A stretch of 64,000 nucleotides of DNA from Notospermus geniculatus (Eukaryota > Nemertea > Pilidiophora > Heteronemertea > Lineidae). A program made the translations under genes and the position numbers. The notes under the pieces are model-generated. The model did not search any database and was not told the DNA's origin. It saw nothing but the letters and a program-made list of their open reading frames with translations. The stretch lies in NCBI GenBank assembly GCA_002633025.1, contig NMRB01000603.1, positions 148,086 through 212,085 on the forward strand, written 5' to 3'. Shown here piece after piece: positions 25,601-35,489 of this stretch. Positions within the stretch are counted from its first letter, which is position 1, and each line of letters starts with the position of its first letter.

Positions 25601-26780
25601 GGGAGGCTGCAAAAACAATGTTATCGTCATAAAATCGACTTGATATTTCACACACATACGTACAGACATATACTTTAACATATAAAAATGGTCTCACAAC
25701 AATCAAAACTTCTCTTCATGGAAATAAACGGGTGACTTTGAGAGCAAAACTGCCCGGTCAACAAAGCATTTCATATCCCATTCACAGCCTGATCTGACAC
25801 ACTAACTTTTTGGGAGGCTGCAAAAACAATGTTATCGTCATAAAATCGACTTGATATTTCACACACATACGTACAGACATATACTTTAACATATAAAAAT
25901 GGTCTCACAACAATCAAAACTTCTCTTCATGGAAATAAACGGGTGACTTTGAGAGCAAAACTGCCCGGTCAACAAAGCATTTCATATCCCATTCACAGCC
26001 TGATCTGACACACTAACTTTTTGGGAGGCTGCAAAAACAATGTTATCGTCATAAAATCGACTTGATATTTCACACACATACGTACAGACATATACTTTAA
26101 CATATAAAAATGGTCTCACAACAATCAAAACTTCTCTTCATGGAAATAAACGGGTGACTTTGAGAGCAAAACTGCCCGGTCAACAAAGCATTTCATATCC
26201 CATTCACAGCCTGATCTGACACACTAACTTTTTGGGAGGCTGCAAAAACAATGTTATCGTCATAAAATCGACTTGATATTTCACACACATACGTACAGAC
26301 ATATACTTTAACATATAAAAATGGTCTCACAACAATCAAAACTTCTCTTCATGGAAATAAACGGGTGACTTTGAGAGCAAAACTGCCCGGTCAACAAAGC
26401 ATTTCATATCCCATTCACAGCCTGATCTGACACACTAACTTTTTGGGAGGCTGCAAAAACAATGTTATCGTCATAAAATCGACTTGATATTTCACACACA
26501 TACGTACAGACATATACTTTAACATATAAAAATGGTCTCACAACAATCAAAACTTCTCTTCATGGAAATAAACGGGTGACTTTGAGAGCAAAACTGCCCG
26601 GTCAACAAAGCATTTCATATCCCATTCACAGCCTGATCTGACACACTAACTTTTTGGGAGGCTGCAAAAACAATGTTATCGTCATAAAATCGACTTGATA
26701 TTTCACACACATACGTACAGACATATACTTTAACATATAAAAATGGTCTCACAACAATCAAAACTTGTCTTCATGGAAAT
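22628..26780. repeat. 211-bp satellite array, about 19.7 copies
   Basis: Exact period of 211 bp (for example CTTTTTGGGAGGCTGC at 22641, 22852, 23063, 23274). Copies look identical apart from the first (CTGACTTTTTGGG instead of CTAACTTTTTGGG) and the truncated last one (AACTTGTCTTC). No frame stays open on either strand, so it is non-coding. Such uniformity means recent expansion, ongoing homogenisation or assembly collapse and re-expansion. The left border is at about 22628, after CCCATGGGC; the right border falls at GGAAATGGAGGAG. Confidence 0.97.
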
Positions 26781-27693
26781 GGAGGAGTAGCCTAGCGTGC
26801 CAGCGGCCAGTGAAAGGTATTTAACTTCTGACGTCATGGTGAGAACTTTGAGACCGCCGTCTTTGCTGGAAAGGTCTGTTGTGTAACTTTCAATTTCGGT
26901 TTCTCTTTATCCACAATCAACCAAGATGGTACAGTGAAGATTGTCTTTCACATTTCAAATAATACATCAAGATGGCTTTACAATATTTGTTTGTACAGGC
27001 AATAGCAACATGTATCATAGACGTTTACATGCAAGTTGCATTTTTGCAAGGTTTACCTCTTGTTTTTCAAAGAGTAAATCGAACTTAGCAGTACTGGGGT
27101 GGGCGTAAAAATAGCGTGGTATATGTTTTCCCCTAGTTTCACTTATACCGGTACATTCGAGTATAAAGTGGAATTCGTCACCAATGCGGTTATCATCACA
27201 AAATTCACAAAAACGCAGCTAAACTGTTCTCAATTTCTCATCTGATTACAGAATAAACGTGCATAACAAGAACATGTATTAAAGAAGAGAAAATACATGT
27301 ACATAGCAACCACTGCTGAGATAGGCAATACAGCTGGGTGACATTCAAAATCTCTCCCCGGCCCCTCGATCGATCGGACAAGCTAATCAAAGACAATGAA
27401 GCCACCCAGGAAATAATTCCACGGCTAATTTGGTTCTCGCCTTGCAAACGAAACCAACATCCTGATCACCTTCAAACCACTGTCTCCGGTGGTAATCGTC
27501 GTCTTATGGGCCTAATTAGACCGTGTATAGGATCATTATAGTGGAAGAGACATGTACTGGAAACTTTGTATCTCTTTATTATTATTCTACGTCAGACGTC
27601 CTGCGGCTGGTGCTGAAGTGAAGGATGTACACAAAAACACCTCGTGCTTTGGCGATCCACAAAAGTCCAGGCAAGACAGGTGTCAACGGAACT

Positions 27694-27796
27694 GGGACCG
27701 TATGCATAAAACATCTTTAGTGTAAAATTTCCCTTAAACTATTGTTCCAAACAAAAGATAAGGGAAATTTTACACTTAAGATGTTTTATGCATCCC
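27694..27796. mobile_element. GGGCCGTATGC fold-back MITE
   Basis: 103-bp palindrome with ends GGGACCGTATGCATAAAAC and AAATTTCCCTTAAACTATTG inside. Same family as 28050-28156. Confidence 0.8.
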
Positions 27797-28049
27797 CAGA
27801 CCAAAAACAAAAGTCTCATACACTCTTCCTATAAATCAGTGGCGAATGTTGGAACTAAAATTTCCCCTTTTGACATCATCAAAAGAATTCAAGAACTGCA
27901 GTCAACTGTGACCTTATTCATTTTGTGGCCATTTGAACGCTGAGAATTTCCTCATTCTTCGTCACCTTTGAACACCTGCGTCACATTATGTGTATAATTA
28001 CAATTGTTTAAGCCTGCTATGGTAACGTTTTTATATTCGAATGGTCATG

Positions 28050-28156
28050 GGGCCGTATGCATAAAACATCTTAAGTGTAAAATGTCCCTTATCTGTTGTT
28101 TGGAACAATAGTTTAAAGGGAAATTTTACACTTAAGATGTTTTGTGCATACGGCCC
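28050..28156. mobile_element. GGGCCGTATGC fold-back MITE with ATG target duplication
   Basis: 107 bp with ends GGGCCGTATGCATAAAACAT, flanked by ATG on both sides (28047-28049, 28157-28159). The unoccupied sequence TTCGAATGGTCATGGTCTCT at 7708-7727 matches the joined flanks. Confidence 0.85.
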
Positions 28157-29289
28157 ATGGTCTCTACAGCCAAAACAAAAGGTTCGGCTGGCCCGAGCCA
28201 GACATTATTGGCCCAGAGCAATGAGTACACACAATCATAATACAGAGGATGTATACCGTCCGGCGGGCAAACATGTGATATATTCGGCAATGGCGGCGTG
28301 TTCTGCCGAAGGTATCAATTTTCTTGTTGATCACCGATCACCGGTTATGTCCAATTTGCTTCAATCTACGAGCATTTCGTATATGTGGAAACGCTGTAGG
28401 CCTAGTGACAGATCCGTAGACTCGTGTACGGGAAGCCCTTGGTTCAGTGCTACATTGAGACAGTGTTGTTTCTCAGCTCCCAATTGAAATTGACAAAGGA
28501 ATAAAGGAAAAGATGCGCTCAGCAGTTGCCAATTGTTTTCATTTCTGAATACTTCAAAACATGTAGTTTTGGCGACACTACAACTGGGGAAAAATTATCA
28601 GACCACCTCTGTTATTTCCACTCTTTTCCCTTTACATATACGTCCCACAACCCCCCCCCCCCCATTTACCCTTATGCCTCTGGTGAAGGTTGAGCAAGTA
28701 AACCAACACAACAAATTAACATTGTTTGCAGAATGATGAGAGACTCTGCTGTAGGGTCTACCTATTTTGGAGAAAAATGAGTGAGTCGACCAGAGGTACG
28801 TGGTCTAATATTTTTTCCAGAGCTGTATAGGGCTATAATAATGCGCAAGACCCTCGAGTCTTCTTCGCAGTGAGCAAACTATAAATGTTGTGAAAGCGGC
28901 ACGTTTAATACATGTATTTACATAAATGACAGTCAACAGCAGCAAAAAAATGGCCATTAGGCCTACCAACCGACAAAAGCCTTTATGAAATCAGAATATT
29001 GCTATAAATCTACCTAGAAAACATATTCTGGATAATGGCGGAGATGTGCCTAGAATAGTCTAGTATTGCCTGGCTTGTTTGTGTCGGCGTTGTTGAAACT
29101 CTACTATTGATGAAGTAGGCCTATATGGGCCAATATCCGTCACGGAGAGTTATTTATTAGTTTCTAAAAATAGTTTGGGCATTAAGCTGTTGAAAAAATC
29201 CCCCAAATGCCCAGACAATTGTAATTTTATGAGACCTTTCATTTTCCTGCACCAATGTGCACAGCACTGTCAATTAAAAAACAACGAAG

Positions 29290-29400
29290 ATGGGAATTTG
29301 GCCTAGTGGTGGCGTGCTGCTGCTGCTGCTGCTGAGTGCTAGCGATTAATGCCTAATGCGAGCGTCCGTGGGTTCGAGTATGCCTTTCACATTAGAAACC
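29290..29400 (+). mobile_element. tRNA-headed SINE copy with a CTG run
   Basis: GGAATTTGGCCTAGTGG (A-box-like) and CGTCCGTGGGTTCGAGTATG (B-box-like) match the SINE at 40131-40266. Between the boxes the copy carries a short run of about seven CTG triplets (29317-29337) that the other copy lacks. Confidence 0.6.
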
Positions 29401-31318
29401 CGTTATTATTACTTGCCATTTCATCTCGTTGCTTCGAGATTCAACAAGATGTCGCATGCGCAATGTTGAGATGCCCTTGTGATCCAGGTGTGAAGGGAAA
29501 GAATGTCCTAGGAAAAAACTGTCCGGGGAACAAAAGATCCTATTGTTACATTCTAATCTCTGACAATTGGTTTCTATACCCATGCCGCTTAATCCGTCAT
29601 TGAACAATAGAGGTGGACACTTTTTACATGGGACACTATTTACTGCTACACCGGGTCTGTGATTTGGCTGATAGCTTTCCGTGTCGCCCCTGCTTGTGGC
29701 TCGGTGCTCGAGTCTTCTGTTATCATTGCGAGATCTTCCTTGTGTTGACGATGTCGGCCTCCGTGGCTGCGATAACAGCCGACGATCCGAGACTCGAACA
29801 AACACAGTGTGAAGTCATTTATTACGTACATATAGCTATCGGCACATCCGAGTTGAGATCATAACGGTTGTAACGGAAGTCGGAACGTTTCCTGCCCTGT
29901 CGGCTATTGATACCATGATGACGTGACATGGTACGTTATGTAGCTGATGGGCAATCATACATATATCTCCCTCAAAGGGAATATCCTCAGTCAATAACGT
30001 ACGCTGCCATATTTCCGGCCGTGCCCCTTTTGGGATGTGATACGCTTCCAAATGTCAGTGCCGTATCTTGCATTTTGACTACAAACAAGTTCAGGCAACT
30101 TAAGACAGGCATATCAATTTTGAATACGTTTTTTTGCATTTAGAATGACACAGACATTTACTTCTAGATGGGTACAATGTACATGTATTTGGCTCAGTGG
30201 TGAACGATTATTACCTCCTGGTTAAGGCTAACGATCATATTCTTCAGATCTTGATTTGATATACATGTATTCCTTTTTCGATAGATTTCCATTGAAGTAG
30301 CGCTTGTTCAACCATCCCACACTCCTTCCAGGATACATTACCAGTTAAGCTGTGCACAACAGGCTTACGCTTTGACAATAGAATAGCATTTCTGTCTCAC
30401 TCGTCAAAATGTCACGAGAATCTGCAAGAACCTATATGGGATTGCATTTTTGCACATCGCTATGGCCTTCTCCGAACATGATCGATAGGCGCCACTTTGA
30501 AGTGCCGGCTAATCCATCAGCAAATAATTTGACAAATTCCCTCGTGCTCCCGTTCAAAATTCAATTTTCCAAACGAATGAATCGGGCGCACTTCGCGACG
30601 GGACTTCATTCAATTTGACTGCCGTCTCAATGCACAACTTTAAAGGCAAATACACTGTAAATACCCCATTTAGTGGGTGATAACCAAAATATATTACATG
30701 CCAGATTTACTGGCTACCTAACATTGTAAATCACTGTTAGCGGAATGAGGACATTATTAGCCTTAGAGAGGATTAAGAGGCTTGCGCAAGGCAACAGGTT
30801 CGCTATCATATCAAATGCAGGAACTATAAAAAATTTTTTGCGTTTCCATGCAACTGACATCGCTGTTTTGTACAGATTATAGTCTCGCGCAGTGGTTTTT
30901 GAGATTTCCAATATGGCGTTTCCGCATAACGTCTCTTTGGCGCTTGCGGTTCGAATCCCGTCTGAATGACTACAATTTTTTTTCTTTGAGTAGTGTAAGA
31001 GGTATCCGGAGATGTTGACAGCTCTGTTGCCTGAAGGCAAATAAAGTGGCGCCCTCCTGGCCTCGTGGGGTCTATCATGTTCTGAGCCTTCGTTTGAGGT
31101 GTTTGCAGGGCGTTTGCAATTCTCTTGCTCGTCGCATGGGGCTTTTTGTTCGTGCAGTTCAGCTGTAATCTACCTGCCGCGCTGTGGTGCCACAGGTATC
31201 TTTCTGTCGCTCTAGGTGGTAGGGTAATGGAAATAGGTCAGCTTTAACTTCTAGCGTCGAAGCCAACCCACCAACCACAAGGGCATATTATAAATGAAAT
31301 CATCCATGCCATATACTA

Positions 31319-31692
31319 CACTGTAAAAAATGGAATAGTCCCCGCGGGTAAATTTTACCAATGCCATCGGCAATTTCGATTTTACCACAGAAAAGGGTAA
31401 TATTTGCTCAAAAGCACCGGACAATAGCAAATAATATTACCTATCCGTGGGTATTCTCAGGCTCCTTCCTTATTATTGGAGGTAATGTTTACCTGGAACC
31501 GTGGGTAAAACTGGGGACAAGCTTACTACCTATATTTCCGTAGGTAAATAAGGAAGGCGCCTCAGAATACCCACGGATAGGTAATATTGTCCGGCGCTTT
31601 TGAGCAAATATTACCCTTTTCTGTGGTAAAATCGAAATTGCCGATGGCATTGGTAAAATTTACCCGCGGGGACTATTCCATTTTTTACAGTG
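31319..31692. mobile_element. 374-bp MITE with TA target duplication
   Basis: Long inverted ends of over 110 bp starting CACTGTAAAAAATGGAATAG, flanked by TA on both sides as in Tc1/mariner-type elements. The arms hold GGGTAAAATT/AATTTTACC motifs. Confidence 0.85.
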
Positions 31693-32359
31693 TAGCTGGA
31701 AGGGGTTCGATGCACACACTGTCATGTGATGCTTCATGAGTCCATACTCCATATCCACTGCACGGAGAGAGAGCTATCAGTACAGGTGAATGTTTGATTT
31801 TGGCATCGAGTTAATTTTCTAAAAAACGCGCTTAGAAACAGGTGTCGATCACAACCTGAAGTCAGAAAGAAACCCGACGGTTTTAAGTGAATCACTCACT
31901 ATGCTCTTTTCTAAGAATGCACTAGCAACGGGAAGCATCTGGTTAACCAGTTAGCGCCATTTGAACACGTTTCAAAATGGACTGCGATCAAGTTAGGCAA
32001 TTCCACGTCTCCTATCACTTCTTGACATTGAGGATCATAGCTAAGATAGGCAGCAGCACATGATAATCAGGTCATATACAATGGACGCTTTTCGTTTTGG
32101 AAAATGATCAGAACCAGGATGTCACTTTCATTTCAAAAGAACTACCCGTGCATGACTCCTATTTTGGGAGTGGGCTATTGTGTCATAACATTATTCGTGT
32201 TTTTTTTACTTCTTGGCACAGTTCAAATATACATTCTAGCCTATGTATGTAAACTCTCATATATTTATGAAGTGTGCGGTATAGAAATTCGTTTCGTTTC
32301 GTACCTAATGGAGAAGGTCATATATCCAACATAGAGCACAAAGAACGACCCATAAAATG

Positions 32360-32567
32360 ATATGATACGTAAAAGTCGTCTCCGAATTTCGCAAATTTTC
32401 GACCCCAACCGAGGTTTTCCTCAGGCACTTTCTAGTAGACATCCCAGAAGTGAATGCTCTGATCCAGCTCGTTCACTTCTGGGACCTCTACTAGAAAGTG
32501 CCTGAGGAAGACCCCTGTTGGGGTCGAAAATTTGCGAAATTCTGAGACTTCTTTACGTATCATATCG
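32360..32567. mobile_element. fold-back element, GACCCCAACC family, second copy
   Basis: Arms from ATATGATACGTAAAAGTC to a centre near 32463, then back. Contains TTTCGACCCCAACCGAGG and TGAGGAAGACCCCTGTTGG. Several mismatches between arms make it older than the copy at 7389. Confidence 0.75.
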
Positions 32568-33039
32568 AGAAGGTCGAGGCAGCACGTAACCCAGTAGTTC
32601 ACAGGACCTAACAACCTTGTTTGTTATCGGCAACAACGTTGTGCTCCATTCCAAAACAATGAGGAGAAAAAAGTGGTTATTCTTTGGCACAGGTTTAAGA
32701 ATGAAACACCTTCAGTTGAAATAAAAACATGTTGATGCGGTTAAAGAAAAGAATTTGATAGAGCACCTTTTGAAAGGAAGCAGTCGGTAATTCTTAACTT
32801 CAAGAGGTGTATCATGGAACAGCCAAAGCTGCGGAGATAGAATATTATTTCAGACGGTTTAAGCGCCAGCTCAGGGGAAGGCAGCTTCTCATCAAATAAT
32901 ACTGGATGGTGTTTACATAATGAGAGAGCCCCCGAGGAAAACTACGAACTCGAGGAGGTCCTGGCCTCGAGTCAACATAAAGTCACCGGAGCGACCGGAT
33001 ATCGAACCCGCGTCCTCATCAGTGGCGGATCCGCCACCC

Positions 33040-33125
33040 CCATCCTCCCACAGCAGGGCTTTGGTCTCGTTCCTCTTCATACACTCGTGGATGAAGAGGA
33101 ACGAGGTAAAAACCCCTGCCACCCC
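33040..33125. repeat. CAGCAGGG/CCTCTTCAT hairpin, copy 3
   Basis: CAGCAGGGCTTTGGTCTCGT to AACGAGGTAAAAACCCCTG. Arms pair around ACTCGTGGAT. Confidence 0.65.
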
Positions 33126-33681
33126 GACAAGCCCAGCAGGGCTGCAATGATTGGGAAATGATGGTTGGCCCTCAGGATCGACTGGGATACCTTCGCCTGA
33201 TCGAACTTCTGATAGACCTACATGTAGACTGACATGTATGTACACATTAAGCCGTGTCTTGCGTGCATGAATTACTGGTACACGTAAATGCACAATGCAC
33301 AATACTCAGCTGACTGTAACCATTCACTATATCCGAACGCCTCGCATGACTGCACTGAATGGTACAGCCTACGCCTACGATTCTCGATTCTCTGCCAAGG
33401 CATCTAATTCCCATCCGTTAATTTTTTATTCATGACAAATGATTCTGCAAGAAGAGATGAGTACGATTCGATTGAAGTGAATCAGTACAAGATACCTATC
33501 AGCTGCAGAAAGGTGTAGGCATATGTGCTAGAAATCGAAAGGAGCCAACTTGAGAAGAGACAAACGTAAAGTTCTTTCGCCTCAGTCGACCGCACAGAAA
33601 ATCCGAATACTGCTACCGGCGCCTATCGGCAGTTAGTTATAATGCACTTTCCCATTAACTAAACCGCCGATAGGCACCGAG

Positions 33682-33916
33682 GCCCGTATGCACCAACCTC
33701 AGATTAGCCCCAATTCGGCTTAAGTTTAAATTTTAATCCCATTGCACCAACCATCGCTCATCCAGAAGTCGGGCTTAACCTCTTGAATAACAATGCTTAA
33801 GTTTAGGATTAACTCGGGCTTAAGCTCTTGACATGCTTGAATTAACAGCTTAAGTTGTGGATCAGATAAGCTACAGCTTCAACCCAAGTTCGGATCAGTT
33901 GGTGCATACGGGCCCG
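33682..33916. mobile_element. GGCCCGTATGCACCAAC inverted-end element
   Basis: About 235 bp with ends GGCCCGTATGCACCAAC / GTTGGTGCATACGGGCC. The interior has four TTAAGTTT/GCTTAAG-type repeats. No ORF. Confidence 0.75.
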
Positions 33917-33990
33917 AAAGCACAATAGGACTTTGGCTAAGAACTTATGTTCACGCGAATTTCGAGCGTGCGATGCCGCATCCTTTGTCA

Positions 33991-34455
33991 TTAGAGAGTT
34001 TTCGCAAATCCCCCGAAACGCCAACGTGAACGCCAGTCCCATTGTTCGATGCCACGAAGAAGGCATGGAACAAAAGGTAGACCTTCGTGTTGGCGTTTCG
34101 GTACACTCGTCCCCAGTGGCCTGGAGCTCAATACCAGTTATACGCTCTCAACCACTGGCACAGATCGGGCCTAATCATGTTTCTGAACGCTAGATGGCGC
34201 AAACTGTCATCAAACAATCAGCGACCAGTATTTGGCGCAACTAGGGGAAAAAATAAAACATTTTCTTATTGGCTGATCGCTCATTGGCTGGTTGATCGAG
34301 CGCGTTCGTCAACAACTGGTAGTGACATCTAGTTTCAGAAACTGACTTTGGCACCAAGTGTTTCAGTGGTTGAGGGTGACAGCTTCGAGCGGAGGCCGAT
34401 ACCACTGAATTATTGAGTGTAGCGTTTCGGGGGCTTTGCGAAAACTCGCTATTGA
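33991..34455. mobile_element. TTAGAGAGTTTTCGC fold-back element, interrupted
   Basis: Ends AGAGAGTTTTCGCAAA and TTTGCGAAAACTCGC, with inner arms CCGAAACGCCAACGTGAACG. It is interrupted by the element at 34102-34421. Relatives: 19277-19539 and 21582-21703. Confidence 0.75.
34102..34421. mobile_element. 320-bp element with 9-bp target duplication
   Basis: Begins TACACTC and ends GAGTGTA. It is flanked by perfect 9-bp repeats GCGTTTCGG (34093-34101, 34422-34430), which interrupt the arm of the element at 33991-34455. A 9-bp duplication is typical of Mutator-like elements, among others. No transposase is visible. Confidence 0.85.
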
Positions 34456-34523
34456 CCAACGCCACGGAAACAAACAATGGTTACAGCATCACACCGCTAG
34501 AAATTCGCGTGAATGGATTCTTA

Positions 34524-34644
34524 GGGCCGTATGCTAGGTTCGGAAATTAGCCGAAAGTAGAGCTGAAGTTAGACTTTCTCTTGCTTGAAGCATTGAGAAA
34601 AGTAAAACTTTCATGAGTGTGGCTAATCCGACCCAAGCAGGCCC
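34524..34644. mobile_element. GGGCC-ended MITE next to TRPV unit A
   Basis: About 120 bp with imperfect inverted ends GGGCCGTATGCTAGGTTCGG and GGCTAATCCGACCCAAGCAG. It lies directly left of the TRPV-unit homology. Confidence 0.6.
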
Positions 34645-34671
34645 TTTGCCTTTCTGTGCTGTCAGCCCTGT

Positions 34672-35489
34672 ATGGTAACCAGTGAACCAGGAAAGTTAAC
34701 CTCGACGGACTGCTCTACTTCTGTGTGTTTAAATCATTTTCATCAATGTGCGTGGTGACAAAGTCGGACATCGAAGTCAGGCATGATGGACCATGATGAA
34801 AAAAAGTAAAAAAAAGTAGGCCTACTCGGTGTTTACGTCTGGTTCATTTCCGGCTAAAATCATATATCATAACTGATCTGAATGATGTCTTCGATGCATT
34901 TATGGGCCAAAATACTTGATAACAGAAAATACTTGGGTCTTTTCAAAACCCTACTATTCAGAAGCTGCCCTCAAAACGAGTGGGATCATACGACTTGATG
35001 ATTTGTGTATCATAAACAGAACATGGCCTGTCAAGTTTTCGGCGATCTGACATGAAAACATGCTGTAAATCAAAAAAGCCATGAAGGTATTTCAAAAGTC
35101 GAGACACACCTAAAGTTTGATCATTCCTCTGTCCGATATGGTCCCAAACAGACTGCCAGGGCGGATACTAGGTGGTCCATAAACTGTGATTGTTCCAGTG
35201 CAGACTCTTCAGAGACGAGAGGTCATCAGCTAGTCACAGCTGGACTAAGCCTTCCACGCGTAAGTAGGCAGGTCCTTTCTGGATCAACCCATCTCAGAAA
35301 GCATTGAATGAAGAAACGGTCGTTCACAGCTTTGACATCGGTTCGGACGAAAGTCTCTGTGTCTTCGCCAAAAACTGAGATAGAGCCGTGCTATATAGAT
35401 TGATGTTATGTTTCAGATTTCGCTGTGCTCAGGCAATTGTCAGGGAAACCACTGCTAGGCCTGCACCTGCCACATTTCTGAATCGAAAC
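34672..35489 (+). repeat. upstream module of TRPV unit A
   Basis: 5' flank of TRPV copy A. The same module recurs at about 42263-43375 (unit B), 47074-47600 (unit C) and 49255-49780 (unit D). Shared landmarks include a TGGTAACCAGTGAACCA-type start, a stretch around TTTAAATCATTTTCATCA, and GCATGATGGACCATGA. It carries no ORF conserved among the four copies and probably holds promoter and 5' leader. Confidence 0.75.
35391..35399 (+). promoter_or_regulatory. possible TATA box of TRPV copy A
   Basis: CTATATAGA lies 90 bases before the chosen ATG at 35490. The same motif lies at the same distance in copy B, inside a conserved flank. A start site about 30 bases downstream would give a short 5' leader. 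A tttcag acceptor-like site ends at 35416, so a 5' leader intron is an alternative. Confidence 0.35.

Larger units (their letters stand above)
26781..31318. other. gene-poor stretch right of the satellite
   Basis: Contains the MITEs and SINE listed separately. Frames of 116 codons (28137-28487, +) and 137 codons (29392-29805, -) begin or end in transposon sequence and show no domain, so they are not called. Confidence 0.5.
31693..33681. other. no gene seen
   Basis: A 129-codon minus frame (32913-33302) overlaps the CAGCAGGG hairpin and has no domain. Otherwise only repeats listed separately. Confidence 0.5.

Noticed and set aside
28137-28487. 116-codon open frame
   Set aside because: Begins inside the right arm of the MITE at 28050-28156 and shows no recognisable domain.
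29392-29805. 137-codon minus-strand frame
   Set aside because: Ends inside the SINE region, has low-complexity composition, and frames on the opposite strand are of similar length.
32913-33302. 129-codon minus-strand frame
   Set aside because: Crosses a CAGCAGGG hairpin repeat and has no domain.
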